The position numbers and the translations under genes were made by a program. A model generated the notes under the pieces. The model made no database searches. It was given only the letters and a program-made list of their open reading frames with translations, and was not told the DNA's origin. Below, in pieces: positions 8,635-17,862 of a stretch of DNA of 64,000 nucleotides (within the stretch, counting starts at the first letter, position 1; each line of letters opens with the position of its first letter). The DNA is from Haladaptatus sp. R4 (lineage in GTDB: Archaea; Halobacteriota; Halobacteria; Halobacteriales; Haladaptataceae). The stretch lies in the NCBI RefSeq assembly GCF_001625445.1, contig NZ_LWHG01000011.1, forward strand, positions 682,001-746,000, read 5' to 3'.

Positions 8635-9884
8635 ATATTCTCGACGATGGCGTCAGCGTACTCGCTGGTGGCGAGTTTGTTGCCGCCTTCGATCTGGCGT
8701 TCGAGGTCGTAGGTGACGTCGCCGGAGGAGATGGTCTCCTCGACGGCGTCGTAGACGAGTTGGCTGGCGTCCTTCCAACCCATGTAGTCGAGCATGAGAC
8801 GGCCGGAGAGGATCATCGCGGTCGGGTTGACCTTGTCCTCACCGGCGTATTTCGGGGCGGAACCGTGGACCGGTTCCGCGAGACAGCGGTGTTCACCGAA
8901 GTTCGCACCCGGTGCGATGCCGAGACCACCGATTTGGGCACCGGCGGCGTCGGACATGTAGTCGCCGTTCAGGTTCATCGTGGCGATAACGTCGTACTCG
9001 TCGGTACGGGTCAACAACTGCTGGAGCATGTTGTCCGCGATGCGGTCCTTGACCACGATCTTGTCCTCGGGCTGTTCGCCGTCGTACTCGTCCCAAAGCT
9101 CGTCCTCGGTGATGGTGACGTCGCCGAACTCCTCCTCCGCGAGTTCGTAGCCCCAGTCACGGAACGCGCCTTCGGTGAACTTCATGATGTTACCCTTGTG
9201 GACGAGGGTGACGGAGTCGAGTTCGTTCTCGATGGCGTACTCGATCGCTTCGCGGACGAGACGCTTCGAGCCGAACTCCGTGATGGGCTTGATGCCGATG
9301 CCGACCGGACCGTCGTGGATCACGTCGTCGTAGCCCATGTCCTCCTCGACGAAGGTCTTGACTTCCTCGACTTCGTCGGTTCCGGCTTCCCACTCGATAC
9401 CGGCGTAGACGTCCTCCGTGTTCTCACGGAAGAAGACCATGTCCATCGCCTCGGGGTGTTTGACGGGCGACGGGACGCCGTCGAGGTGGTAGGTCGGGCG
9501 CACGTTCGCGTACAGGTCGAGCGTCTTGCGGAGCGCGACGTTCAGGCTGCGGAAGCCCGCGCCGACGGGCGTCGTGAGCGGCCCCTTGATCGCGATGTTG
9601 AACTCCTTGATCGCCTCGACGGTGTCGTCGGGGAGGTTCTCGTCGTACTTGTCGCGGGCGCTCGAACCGGCGTAGACGCGCATCCAATTGATCTCTCGGC
9701 CGGTCGCTTTCGCGGCGGCGTCGAGAACTTTCTGTGCTGCCGGGCCGACGTCCGTCCCGATTCCGTCCCCGTGAATGATGGGGATGATGGGGTTCTCCGG
9801 TACGTCGAGTTCGCCTGTCTCCTCGTCGTACGTGATTTGGGCCCCGTCTTCTGGAACCTCTACTTTGTCGTACTCGTAGCTCAT
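8619..9884 (-). CDS. icd: Isocitrate dehydrogenase (NADP-type)
   Basis: A 421-aa enzyme of the citric acid cycle converting isocitrate to 2-oxoglutarate and CO2. Family features: the start of the fold IIPIIHGDGIGTDVGPA (about residues 33-49), the substrate-binding SLNVALRKTLDLYANVRP (about 112-129), the metal/adenine region GDYMSDAAGAQIGGLGIAPG (about 310-330) and HGSAPKYAGEDKVNPTAMI (about 345-363). Length and motif order match the homodimeric bacterial/haloarchaeal type; an adenine-pocket pattern with KY rather than an acidic residue suggests NADP. ATG 9884 lies about 27 nt after a TATA box. Monocistronic, ended by a hairpin at 8608-8634. Confidence 0.96.
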   Translation of the reverse strand: MSYEYDKVEVPEDGAQITYDEETGELDVPENPIIPIIHGDGIGTDVGPAAQKVLDAAAKATGREINWMRVYAGSSARDKYDENLPDDTVEAIKEFNIAIKGPLTTPVGAGFRSLNVALRKTLDLYANVRPTYHLDGVPSPVKHPEAMDMVFFRENTEDVYAGIEWEAGTDEVEEVKTFVEEDMGYDDVIHDGPVGIGIKPITEFGSKRLVREAIEYAIENELDSVTLVHKGNIMKFTEGAFRDWGYELAEEEFGDVTITEDELWDEYDGEQPEDKIVVKDRIADNMLQQLLTRTDEYDVIATMNLNGDYMSDAAGAQIGGLGIAPGANFGEHRCLAEPVHGSAPKYAGEDKVNPTAMILSGRLMLDYMGWKDASQLVYDAVEETISSGDVTYDLERQIEGGNKLATSEYADAIVENIEKLS

Positions 9885-9910
9885 GAACGTGTGAACATCG
9901 GAAGGTGGAG

Positions 9911-9918
9911 GATAAAAG
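9911..9918 (-). promoter_or_regulatory. TATA box of icd
   Basis: On the minus strand CTTTTATC stands 27-34 nt before the icd ATG, placing the transcription start at or close to the start codon. Confidence 0.5.
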
Positions 9919-10041
9919 GCCTGCCGTTTGTCTTTGCGTGTGCGATATACTCCCTTTGATTCCTAGAATGTTGTGACGGGAACGGTCGCAATCTCCTCCC
10001 ACACACAAAATATTTGTTCGGATAAAATTGAGCAACTCTCG

Positions 10042-10581
10042 ATGAAATCAATAGGACCACTGAAACTTCGACGGTTGGGTCTCGTCGTCGCAGCGTTCGG
10101 GTTGTTTTTCACCCTGTTCGGTCTCTATCAAGTGTACGTCTTTTGGAACTCACCGCCTCCGTCGATCACTTCCGGAAATTCTCCTTCAGCCACGAAGATC
10201 GGAATCGTTTTGGCTGGAATCATCTTCCTCGTGGTCGGTTTATACCTCACATGGAAGATTTATCGGTGGTCTCTCGCCCCCCCAACCGGGCCTCGTTCTA
10301 CAGCAGAGACATCTCCGACGGAATCGACGGTACCGCTGAAAATCCGACGATTAGGGCTTGCCGTCGCGGCGTTCGGGCTGTTTTTCACACTCGCTTTGCT
10401 TCATAAGGTGTACGTATTTTGGACCGCTCCACCTCGGCTATTCACTGCGCACACTTCGCCTCTCATCGTGAATGCCTCGCTCGTTTCGACGGGAATCATC
10501 GTTCTCGTGGTCGGCCTGTACGTCACGCGGAACATCTATCGGTGGTCCGTCGCAACCCCGGACTCTCGTCGTTCCGAGTAG
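10042..10581 (+). CDS. Four-TM membrane protein made of two tandem copies of one unit
   Basis: A 179-aa protein built from two similar halves. Each half begins PLKxRRLGLxVAAFGLFFTL (about residues 6-25 and 97-116), continues with VYVFW and a PP loop, and has a second hydrophobic helix ending GLYxTxxIYRWS. Four transmembrane segments are predicted by eye. I choose ATG 10042 because the upstream alternative (9973) adds a non-hydrophobic tail absent from the repeat unit. No homolog is recognised. It is convergent with the PQQ-type gene that follows, and the DNA identity of the halves suggests a fairly recent duplication. Confidence 0.75.
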   Translation: MKSIGPLKLRRLGLVVAAFGLFFTLFGLYQVYVFWNSPPPSITSGNSPSATKIGIVLAGIIFLVVGLYLTWKIYRWSLAPPTGPRSTAETSPTESTVPLKIRRLGLAVAAFGLFFTLALLHKVYVFWTAPPRLFTAHTSPLIVNASLVSTGIIVLVVGLYVTRNIYRWSVATPDSRRSE

Positions 10582-10665
10582 CCGCTTCGGATTCGCTCTC
10601 GAATCACTGTCCGAGGACGATTACGACGTATCCTCCAACACGATCAAAAATATGAATCGCGTGCG

Positions 10666-12054
10666 TCAGCAACCGTCGTCCGAGTCGTCGGAACCACCCT
10701 CATCGGAATCGTCGGAGCTGCTGTCTCCGCTTCCGTCGCCGGACTTGGCAGCGGTCAACGCGACGAGGTCCACCCCCGCAGCCGTCATGTAGATGGTGTT
10801 CCCGACGGGAATCAACTCCTCTGGAAGTGTATTCTCGAACGTATGCTTCGAGATTCGTTCACCGGTCTCGGCGTCACAGGCGACGATGGAATCCGGCGAC
10901 GGGTCGTACGTCGAGTCGGGGTCGGGGGCTGGTGCCTCGGTGTAGTACACCACATCGCCGCTGACGACGAGTTCCTGCTGTCGTTCGCCGAGGTCTTTTG
11001 TCCACAGTTCGTCCCCGGTTTCCGCGTCGAGCGCGTGGTGTTGCGTACTCTCGACGTGTAGGTGTACCCGTCCGTCGCCAACCGAACGTACGTCGATGTA
11101 CTTGTTCTCCGGTTCGCCTTGCGGCGTGTACGTCCACGACCAGACCGTCTCTCCGGTTTCGGGGTCGAGGGAGAGGAGTTCGTCGAATGCGTCGTAGAAG
11201 AGGTCCGACTCGGTCGCCAACAGTTCCACCACCCCTACGTCTTCGAATTCTCGGCCCCACTCGGTCTCCCCAGTGGCAGCCGACAAGGAGTACAGTGTCC
11301 CCGCCTGGCCATCGTCGGACTTGACGGAGACGTACACTGAGTCGTCCGTCGCTACTACCAGACCGTCGAATCTACTCCCGAAGTCTTGCGTCCACTGTAC
11401 GCCCCCGTCTTTTCTCGATACGGACGTGAGGCCTCGCCCTCCGACCGCATCCTCGAAGACGAGTCCGTCGTGGGTCAAGACGAGCCAGCTGTTTCCGTTC
11501 TCGATCGACCACACCTCGTCACCAGTTGCCGCGTCGAACGCCCGTGTTCCCTTGCCCCAATCTTCGTTCCAGCTGAGATAAACCCGACCGTCGGCGACGG
11601 CGAGGTTGTTACTACCGAAGTTCTTTTGAATACCACCCGCTTCGACTTCGACGTTCCACCGTTCTGTACCAGTGGCCGCATCGAGCGCGTACAGCGTTTG
11701 TTTGTACGGTTCGCTCGTGGCATCGTGAATATTGGTTATCGCGTAGACGGTGCCGTCCGAGACGAGTGGCAAGTCGATGCCGTCGTCCGAGAGGTCGAAC
11801 TCCCACCGCGACGTCACCGCTCCCGTCGGGGGATTCGGATTCTGATTGTAGCGCGTCATACCGCTGTCCTGCTGCAGTAGCGCCCACCCCGTGTCGTCGA
11901 AGCTTAGTTCGAAATCGGCGTACTCGGCAAGAACGGACTTGGAGGAACTGGTACTGTTGGCGGTTCGTTTGGCGATGGCGGTCCCGCTTCCGACGAGACC
12001 GAGGGCGGCCATCGACAGCACGGTTCGTCGGTTTGCTTTGAGTCGGTCGCTCAT
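10666..12054 (-). CDS. Tat-exported PQQ-like beta-propeller protein
   Basis: A 462-aa secreted protein. Residues 1-35 form a Tat-type signal (ANRRTVLSMAALGLVGSG). The rest is a chain of WD-like PQQ repeats, each with an Ala-Leu-Asp-Ala-x-Thr-Gly core such as YALDAATGTERWN and HALDAETGDELWT, making a beta propeller; the Asp/Ser-rich tail ends DDSDDGC. These haloarchaeal proteins generally lack quinoprotein catalytic residues and may be surface scaffolds or binding proteins; no enzyme activity can be claimed. Two relatives occur at 31680 and 33262. Transcription is leftwards, convergent with 10042-10581. Confidence 0.88.
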   Translation of the reverse strand: MSDRLKANRRTVLSMAALGLVGSGTAIAKRTANSTSSSKSVLAEYADFELSFDDTGWALLQQDSGMTRYNQNPNPPTGAVTSRWEFDLSDDGIDLPLVSDGTVYAITNIHDATSEPYKQTLYALDAATGTERWNVEVEAGGIQKNFGSNNLAVADGRVYLSWNEDWGKGTRAFDAATGDEVWSIENGNSWLVLTHDGLVFEDAVGGRGLTSVSRKDGGVQWTQDFGSRFDGLVVATDDSVYVSVKSDDGQAGTLYSLSAATGETEWGREFEDVGVVELLATESDLFYDAFDELLSLDPETGETVWSWTYTPQGEPENKYIDVRSVGDGRVHLHVESTQHHALDAETGDELWTKDLGERQQELVVSGDVVYYTEAPAPDPDSTYDPSPDSIVACDAETGERISKHTFENTLPEELIPVGNTIYMTAAGVDLVALTAAKSGDGSGDSSSDDSDEGGSDDSDDGC

Positions 12055-12258
12055 GCAACTACTGATGAATATTAATACATTTTAATTATCAGTATTATAA
12101 TTAAATATCCAGGCAAAATACTCCATTAGCAGTCAGATAATCCAACAGTATCCGTGGGAATATTGTCGTATCCATTGAACTGGTTCGAAGGGAAACGAAT
12201 TCGCGTACCGGACTGCCGTTTGACGTGTATTTAAGCCACCGCACGCGAGAGCACCCCC

Positions 12259-13158
12259 ATGAACGTCATCGTGCACGGCGGTGCGGGCGGCGAACCCGAC
12301 GAACCGACACCTCGACAGGGCGTCCTCGACGAAGCGGCGCAGGTCGGCGGCGAAGCGGAAACGGTCGTGGACGCCGTCGAAGCCGCGGTCCACGTCCTCG
12401 AATCCTCGCCGCGATTCAACGCCGGTGTCGGCGGTGCGGTCCAGAGCGACGGGGTAGTCAGAACCGACGCGGGAATCATGACGAGCGACCGCGAAGCGGG
12501 CGCGGCCTGTTCCATGCCCGGCGTCGAACACGCCGTCAGCGCGGCCCGCGTCGTGATGGAGGAGACGCCGCACGTGTTCGTCAGCGGCGAGCACGCGGTG
12601 GACCTCGCCGCCGACTTCGGCGTCGAAACGGGCGTCGACCTCTGGAGCGAAAAAAGCCGGGAGCGATGGGCGGAGGAGGATACGCCCGAGGGGTCGCCGA
12701 GCGAGCATCTCGATTTGCTTCGCGAGAAATTCGGGGGGAGCGCGGCGCGCAGCGCCGCGGAGGAGTCGAGCGGGGGCGACCCGCGAGACCACGATACGGT
12801 CGGCGCTGTCGCCTACGACGGCACGCAGTTCGCGGCGGCGACTTCGACCGGCGGTAGATGGCTCGCGCTCGCTGGGCGGGTCGGCGACGTGCCGCAAATC
12901 GGAAGCGGGTTCTACGCGGCCCCCGCCGGTGCGGCGAGTTCGACCGGTGCCGGTGAGGACATCGCCAAAGCGACGCTCACCCGCCGAGCGGTTCGCCACC
13001 TCGAATCGGGATACGATGCAGGGGAAGCGGCGGACCGCGCAATCGAGGAGTTCGCGGAACTCACCGGATCGGAAGCGGGCGTCATCGTTCTCGACCGCGA
13101 TGGTAATTCCGGAAGCGCGTTCAACACCGACGCGATGCAGACCGCCGTGAACCGGTAG
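12259..13158 (+). CDS. Isoaspartyl peptidase / L-asparaginase (Ntn-hydrolase family 2)
   Basis: A 299-aa plant-type asparaginase-like precursor that should cleave itself before a threonine and hydrolyse L-asparagine or isoaspartyl dipeptides. The N-terminal HGGAG motif (residues 5-9), RFNAGVGGAVQSDG (about 54-67) and the nucleophile in HDTVGAVAYDG (Thr about 178) are visible, followed by GRVGDVPQIGSGFYA with the substrate-binding arginine. The linker before the cleavage site is Ser/Ala-rich and contains a G/C-rich palindrome near 12740. Immediately upstream of map; 67 nt separate them. Confidence 0.92.
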   Translation: MNVIVHGGAGGEPDEPTPRQGVLDEAAQVGGEAETVVDAVEAAVHVLESSPRFNAGVGGAVQSDGVVRTDAGIMTSDREAGAACSMPGVEHAVSAARVVMEETPHVFVSGEHAVDLAADFGVETGVDLWSEKSRERWAEEDTPEGSPSEHLDLLREKFGGSAARSAAEESSGGDPRDHDTVGAVAYDGTQFAAATSTGGRWLALAGRVGDVPQIGSGFYAAPAGAASSTGAGEDIAKATLTRRAVRHLESGYDAGEAADRAIEEFAELTGSEAGVIVLDRDGNSGSAFNTDAMQTAVNR

Positions 13159-13225
13159 ATTCGTCGCATTGCCCCCGTTTCGCCGTAACGCAAACTCTTT
13201 CCGGCGTTCGGATGAATAACGGAGT

Positions 13226-14119
13226 ATGAGCGAAGAGGTAGACCTCTCTGCCGAGAAGTACGAAAAGCATCGGGAAGCCGGTGAAATCCTCGCACAGGTG
13301 CGAGCGGAGGCGGCCGAAAAAGTCGACGTCGGCGTGACCCACCTCGAAGTCGCGGAGTTCGCCGAGGACCGAATCCGCGAACTCGGCGGGAAACCGGCGT
13401 TCCCCGTCAACATCAGCATCGACGAGGAGGCCGCCCACGCGACGCCGGGCATCGACGACGAAACCACGTTCGGCGAGGACATGGTCAACCTCGACATCGG
13501 CGTCCACGTCGATGGCTGGCTGGCGGACACCGCGATTACGGTGGACCTCTCCGGGAACGACGACCTCGTGGAGGCGAGCGCGGAAGCGCTCGACGCCGCG
13601 CTCGAAATCGTCGAACCGGGAGTCGAGACCGGCGAAATCGGGGCGAAAATCGAGTCCGTCATCGACGGATACGGCTACAACCCCGTCGTCAATCTCTCGG
13701 GACACGGTCTCGCCCACTACGAACAGCACACGGACCCGAACATCCCGAACCTCGCCGTCGAACGCGGCGTCGAACTGGAAGTCGGTGACGTTGTCGCCAT
13801 CGAACCGTTCGCCACGGACGGCAGCGGGAAAGTCGGCGAAGGAGCGGAGGAGGAGATTTTCGCCCTCGAACGGGAATCGTCGGTTCGTGATCGAAGCGCC
13901 CGGAAAGCGCTCTCACAGATCACCGAGGAGTTCCGTACCCTTCCGTTCGCCACTCGGTGGTTGGACGTCTCCCGACCGACGATGGCACTCCGCCGCTTGA
14001 AGATGAACGACATCGTTCACGGCTACCCGGTGCTCAAGGAAGAGGACGGCTACCTCGTCAGCCAGAAGGAACACTCGGTCATCGTCACCGAGGACGGTTG
14101 TGAAGTGTTCACTGAATAA
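13226..14119 (+). CDS. map: Methionine aminopeptidase, type II (archaeal)
   Basis: A 297-aa metalloprotease that removes the initiator methionine from nascent proteins. The five metal ligands are recognisable: Asp in NLDIGVHVDG and in ADTAITVDL, His in LSGHGLAHYEQH, Glu in VVAIEPFATDG and the final Glu in QKEHSVIVTEDGCEV. The insert after about residue 200 (EEIFALERES...) is the type II helical subdomain. Start ATG 13226 gives the expected length. It may be co-transcribed with the asparaginase-like gene; housekeeping function. Confidence 0.96.
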   Translation: MSEEVDLSAEKYEKHREAGEILAQVRAEAAEKVDVGVTHLEVAEFAEDRIRELGGKPAFPVNISIDEEAAHATPGIDDETTFGEDMVNLDIGVHVDGWLADTAITVDLSGNDDLVEASAEALDAALEIVEPGVETGEIGAKIESVIDGYGYNPVVNLSGHGLAHYEQHTDPNIPNLAVERGVELEVGDVVAIEPFATDGSGKVGEGAEEEIFALERESSVRDRSARKALSQITEEFRTLPFATRWLDVSRPTMALRRLKMNDIVHGYPVLKEEDGYLVSQKEHSVIVTEDGCEVFTE

Positions 14120-14214
14120 TCAACTTTTCTGTAGTCATATTTCGGTGACACGTGCTCCGGAACGACCACGAGATCGAGGATAGTGACTGCCGCCGACTAG
14201 AATCAGCGATTCGA

Positions 14215-14415
14215 TTACGCGTTGTTCATCCGCTGGCTTTTCTCCTCACCACACGACTGACATCGCGTGACTCGGTACGGTTCTCGGGAGAACTCGGCGT
14301 TTTCCCGTTTCTTGCTCTCGGTTCTGATTTCCACGGAGACCTCGTGTGACGTCTCGCGGCCGCAATTATCGCACAGTTCTACCATTGCCGAGAACCCCTG
14401 ATTTTTTGTTGCCAT
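14215..14415 (-). CDS. Small zinc-ribbon protein
   Basis: A 66-aa protein with two CxxC knuckles, CDNCGRE (residues 15-21) and CQSCGEE (about 52-58), separated by a charged strand region: a one-domain zinc beta ribbon common in haloarchaea. A start at the internal ATG (residue 12, MVELCDNC) is equally possible. Function unknown; it stands alone, antiparallel to map. Confidence 0.8.
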   Translation of the reverse strand: MATKNQGFSAMVELCDNCGRETSHEVSVEIRTESKKRENAEFSREPYRVTRCQSCGEEKSQRMNNA

Positions 14416-14620
14416 AGTGACTTCCTGCTCGGATCATACAAGCCCTGACACGAGCATAAAAACCCCTCTCTGTTGGGTGGCGTTCGAACCGTTTATTCCA
14501 ACGCCTTCTTGCGGTTTTGCCATTCCACGGGTTCTGAGTGTCCCATTTCGTTTATAGAGCTCCCTGAACCGTTAATGAGGCTGGAACACTCTACAACAGC
14601 CGAATACTTTAAATACTTGA

Positions 14621-16294
14621 TTAGGGGTTAAGTCCGAGGACGGCCGAGCGGAGAAATACGAGAACCGGGATTATCTCCAGACGACCGACCCACATGTTAA
14701 GAACGAGCATCCCCTCGCCGAGCGACGACATCGTCGGGCCGACGATTCCGGTCGAGAGTCCGACGTTCCCCTGTGCGCTGGCGACTTCGAACAACGAGTC
14801 CGCGTAACCGTGCCCCGGCGCGACGTTGACGAGAACGAGGCTCCCCGAGATGAGCAGGATTATCCACAGCATACTCACGATTGACGCCTCGCTGAACTCC
14901 TCGAACATCTGGTCTCGCTTGAGCACGCGGTCCCCGATTCGGACGTTGACGACGGCCGAAGACGGGAGGAAGACACGGGTGAACTCCCACTGAATCCCTT
15001 TGCTTATCATGTAGCCACGGATGATTTTGATGCCGCCGACCGTGCTCCCGGCGGCCCCGCCGAGCACCATCGCCGCGCTGAGGATGAGTTTCCCACCGGC
15101 GCTCCACTTCCCGATATCAGAGGACTGAAAGCCGGTGCAGGTCAGCGCGCTCACGAACTGAAACGTCGCATCGCGGGCCGCGTCGGCCGCCGTCGGCGAC
15201 ACTCCGAGATTTCCGAGTCCGATCCAACCGACCGCGCCGAACGCCTCGCTCGCGGTTGGGAGTGCGACGATGTTCTGGATGGAGAGACCGAGGATGCCGA
15301 CGGCGTAGAGGATGAACAGCCAGCGCGTCTGGGTGTCCGAAATCAGCGGTTTCGCGTCCCTGTTCCGAAGCATGACGTAGTGAATCGGGAACGCGATTGC
15401 GCCGAGCGTCATGATGGGGAGCAACACCCCTTCGACCAGCGGCGAATCGTAGGACTGGATGGAGTTGTCCGTCACGCTGAACCCGCCCGTCGAAAGCGCG
15501 GTCATCGCCTCGTTGAGCGCCTGCCAGAAGACGTCGAACAGCGGTAACTCCGGCTTTGCGACGAGGATGGCGAGAAACAGCGCCGACACGGAAATCGCGG
15601 TGTAGAGCAGGAAGATACGCCACACGGTCTGGACGGTGTGGATGATGCTCGGATGAATCCGCTCCTCCCGTGCTTCCGCCCGGTAGAGCGCGTAGCTCCC
15701 GCTCCCGGGTCGGGCGAGGATTGCGGTCGTGAGGACGATAACGCCGACGCCGCCGACCCACTGGATGAACGACCGCCACCACTGGACGGCACGCGGCAAC
15801 GACGGTTCGTGTACCGCCATCGTCAGGCCGCTCCCCGTCCACCCGGACATGCTCTCGAACAGCGCGTGAAGCGGGTTTTGGAAGTACGCGAGGCTCGACA
15901 TCGTGGTCGCGCCGCCGACCTGGATCGGTTGATACTCCGCCCCGACCGGAACGTAGGTGTTCATCACCGAAACCGGCGTGAGGTGTGCGGCGAGAAACAG
16001 CGGCAATCCACCGAACACCGCGGTGGCGAACCACCCTCCGGCGGCGATGACCATCCCGTGTTTCATCACCGGATCGGGTGCGTCCTCGAAGAGCCTCCGG
16101 GCCGCACCCCCCATTCCGGCCGTGATTCCCCCGGAAAGCAGGAACGCGAGCGCCACGTACCACTCCCGAAACGCCAGCGCGACGACGACGGTGAACGTCA
16201 TCATCACGGCCTGTATCAGGACGAGTGCACCCACGTCCCGAAGGATGGTTGCGAGGTGTGCCGGAACGCCCGCGACCGTATTGCGTCGAACCAT
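14621..16294 (-). CDS. trkH: TrkH-family potassium uptake channel subunit
   Basis: A 557-aa membrane protein with the four M1-P-M2 repeats of the TrkH/KtrB superfamily. P-loop segments are visible: ESMSGWTGSGLTMAV (about residues 148-162), EAMTALSTGGFSVTDN (about 265-280), SALTCTGFQSSDIGKWS (about 390-406) and SAQGNVGLSTGIVGP near 510. Together with TrkA, whose gene ends 1 nt upstream of this start, it forms the regulated K+ (Na+) uptake system central to the salt-in strategy of haloarchaea. The C-terminus LGLNP is close to the membrane. Confidence 0.95.
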   Translation of the reverse strand: MVRRNTVAGVPAHLATILRDVGALVLIQAVMMTFTVVVALAFREWYVALAFLLSGGITAGMGGAARRLFEDAPDPVMKHGMVIAAGGWFATAVFGGLPLFLAAHLTPVSVMNTYVPVGAEYQPIQVGGATTMSSLAYFQNPLHALFESMSGWTGSGLTMAVHEPSLPRAVQWWRSFIQWVGGVGVIVLTTAILARPGSGSYALYRAEAREERIHPSIIHTVQTVWRIFLLYTAISVSALFLAILVAKPELPLFDVFWQALNEAMTALSTGGFSVTDNSIQSYDSPLVEGVLLPIMTLGAIAFPIHYVMLRNRDAKPLISDTQTRWLFILYAVGILGLSIQNIVALPTASEAFGAVGWIGLGNLGVSPTAADAARDATFQFVSALTCTGFQSSDIGKWSAGGKLILSAAMVLGGAAGSTVGGIKIIRGYMISKGIQWEFTRVFLPSSAVVNVRIGDRVLKRDQMFEEFSEASIVSMLWIILLISGSLVLVNVAPGHGYADSLFEVASAQGNVGLSTGIVGPTMSSLGEGMLVLNMWVGRLEIIPVLVFLRSAVLGLNP

Positions 16295-16295
16295 C

Positions 16296-16973
16296 TCAGC
16301 CGTGATCCTCGTAGTGACCGAAGATGTCGGTCACTTTCGGCGTCGCACCGTTTTCGGAGAAGACGGTGACCACGTCTCCGCCCTCTATTTTCGTGTTTCC
16401 GCGGGGCGTGATGACCTCGTTCTCGCGGTCGATAGCGACGACGAGCATTCCCTCGTCGAACAACCCGTCGTCCGCCGCTTCCGACAGCGTGAGACCGGCG
16501 ATGGGGGCGTAGGAATCGACCGTGATTTCGAACACCTCGGCCGTCTTTCCGACCTTCATGTAATCCTTGATGGACGGGCGTTTGACCGCCCGATAGAGGT
16601 AGTTCGCGATGAGTCGTTGCGGGTTCTCGATGACGTTCACGCCGAGTTGGCGGAAGATGCTCATGTGCTCGGTGTTGTGCACCACCGAGACGAGCGACGG
16701 GATTTCCAGTTCCTGTCCCAGCAGGCAGACCATGATGTTCGTCGCGTCCTGGTCCGTCGTACTGATGAGCGCGTCCGCGCGGTTCGCCCCCGCTTCCTCC
16801 AACGTGTCGAGAATCGTCGCGTCGTTGTGGAGGACGAGACAGTCGAACTCCACCGACGCGCGTTCCGCCCGCTCGGCGTCCTTTTCGATTACCACCACGT
16901 CGTTGTTGTCCTGTGTCGCAATGCCGATGAGTTGCGAGCCGATATCGCCCGCGCCGACGATGATGAGATACAT
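16296..16973 (-). CDS. trkA: TrkA-family potassium uptake regulator (RCK)
   Basis: A 225-aa cytoplasmic regulator. The N-terminal Rossmann RCK_N domain starts with YLIIVGAGDIGSQLIGIA (residues 2-19) and binds NAD(H) or ATP; the C-terminal RCK_C domain (about 135-217) contains DGLFDEGMLVVAIDRE and GDVVTVFSENGA. It is the first gene of the trkA-trkH operon, with a 1-nt gap, so subunits are probably made together. Only one RCK_N/RCK_C pair is present, as in KtrA-like regulators. Confidence 0.95.
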   Translation of the reverse strand: MYLIIVGAGDIGSQLIGIATQDNNDVVVIEKDAERAERASVEFDCLVLHNDATILDTLEEAGANRADALISTTDQDATNIMVCLLGQELEIPSLVSVVHNTEHMSIFRQLGVNVIENPQRLIANYLYRAVKRPSIKDYMKVGKTAEVFEITVDSYAPIAGLTLSEAADDGLFDEGMLVVAIDRENEVITPRGNTKIEGGDVVTVFSENGATPKVTDIFGHYEDHG

Positions 16974-17233
16974 TCGTTACTCCTTCCTCCGGAGTCATCG
17001 GTTGAAAAGATACTGTTGTCACGTCTCTCTGACATCGTCCTCCGCCGGTCGTGACGGCGGTTCGATTCCGGTAAGTGTTCCTTTCGACACGGTTATGAAT
17101 GGCTTAAATCGACTGTAACCGCTGTTTAGAGGGAAATTCGTTCACTTCGGGACTAGCCCTGCACTTCCCGCTCGAAACGACCGCCCCCGAGACGAGTCTG
17201 AAAACCTAAACCGTCCCCCGACGACATCCCGAT

Positions 17234-17770
17234 ATGAAACAGGTCTTCGCACCGTGGCGGATGGAGTGGGTCGAGCGCGATAGCGACGAGGAGTTCGACG
17301 GCTGTGTTTTCTGCGAGTTCCCGCGTCGGGAGAACGCGCGGGAACATCTTGTCGTCGCGCGCAACGACCGCGCGTTCGTCATGCTCAACAACTACCCGTA
17401 CAACCCGGGGCACGCGATGGTGATTCCGGACGTGCACGAGAGCGACTACGCGAACCTCGACGACGAAACACTGCTCGGCCACGCACACCTGAAACAGCGG
17501 ACGTTCGACGCGATGGAGGCCGCGTTCGGGCCGGACGGCTTCAACGCCGGACTGAACATCGGCGAGGGGAGCGGCGGGTCCATCGACCACCTGCACACGC
17601 ACGTCGTCCCGCGCTGGAGCGGCGACACGAACTTCATGCCCGTCATCTCGGACACGAAAGTCATCGTGGAGGGGCTCGATGACACCTACGAGAAACTGCA
17701 CGCCGCGTTCGCCGAACAGGAGGGTGCGACCGTGCCGAACCCGGACGCGGCGGTTTCGTTCGAGGAGTGA
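17234..17770 (+). CDS. HIT-family nucleotide hydrolase
   Basis: A 178-aa histidine-triad protein. The triad HLHTHVVPRW (about residues 118-127) supplies the catalytic histidine, and the N-terminal CVFCEFPRRENAREHL (about 23-38) contains a CxxC of the Fhit/AP4A-hydrolase branch. It probably hydrolyses AMP-lysine/AMP-NH2-like or diadenosine compounds. Its TGA overlaps a possible GTG of the next gene, so the two may be one transcript. Confidence 0.92.
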   Translation: MKQVFAPWRMEWVERDSDEEFDGCVFCEFPRRENAREHLVVARNDRAFVMLNNYPYNPGHAMVIPDVHESDYANLDDETLLGHAHLKQRTFDAMEAAFGPDGFNAGLNIGEGSGGSIDHLHTHVVPRWSGDTNFMPVISDTKVIVEGLDDTYEKLHAAFAEQEGATVPNPDAAVSFEE

Positions 17771-17862
17771 GTTCGTCGCCGACTCCCGCCGACAACGATC
17801 CGCCCGCCGACAACGACCCGCCCGCCGACATACCCATACGGCGTGCGGTCCAATCACGAACG

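Noticed and set aside
17767-17862. GTG-initiated N-terminal extension of the CDF transporter
   Set aside because: Adds repeated ADNDPP residues not expected in the family; ATG 17863 fits better, though the overlap with the HIT stop keeps it possible.
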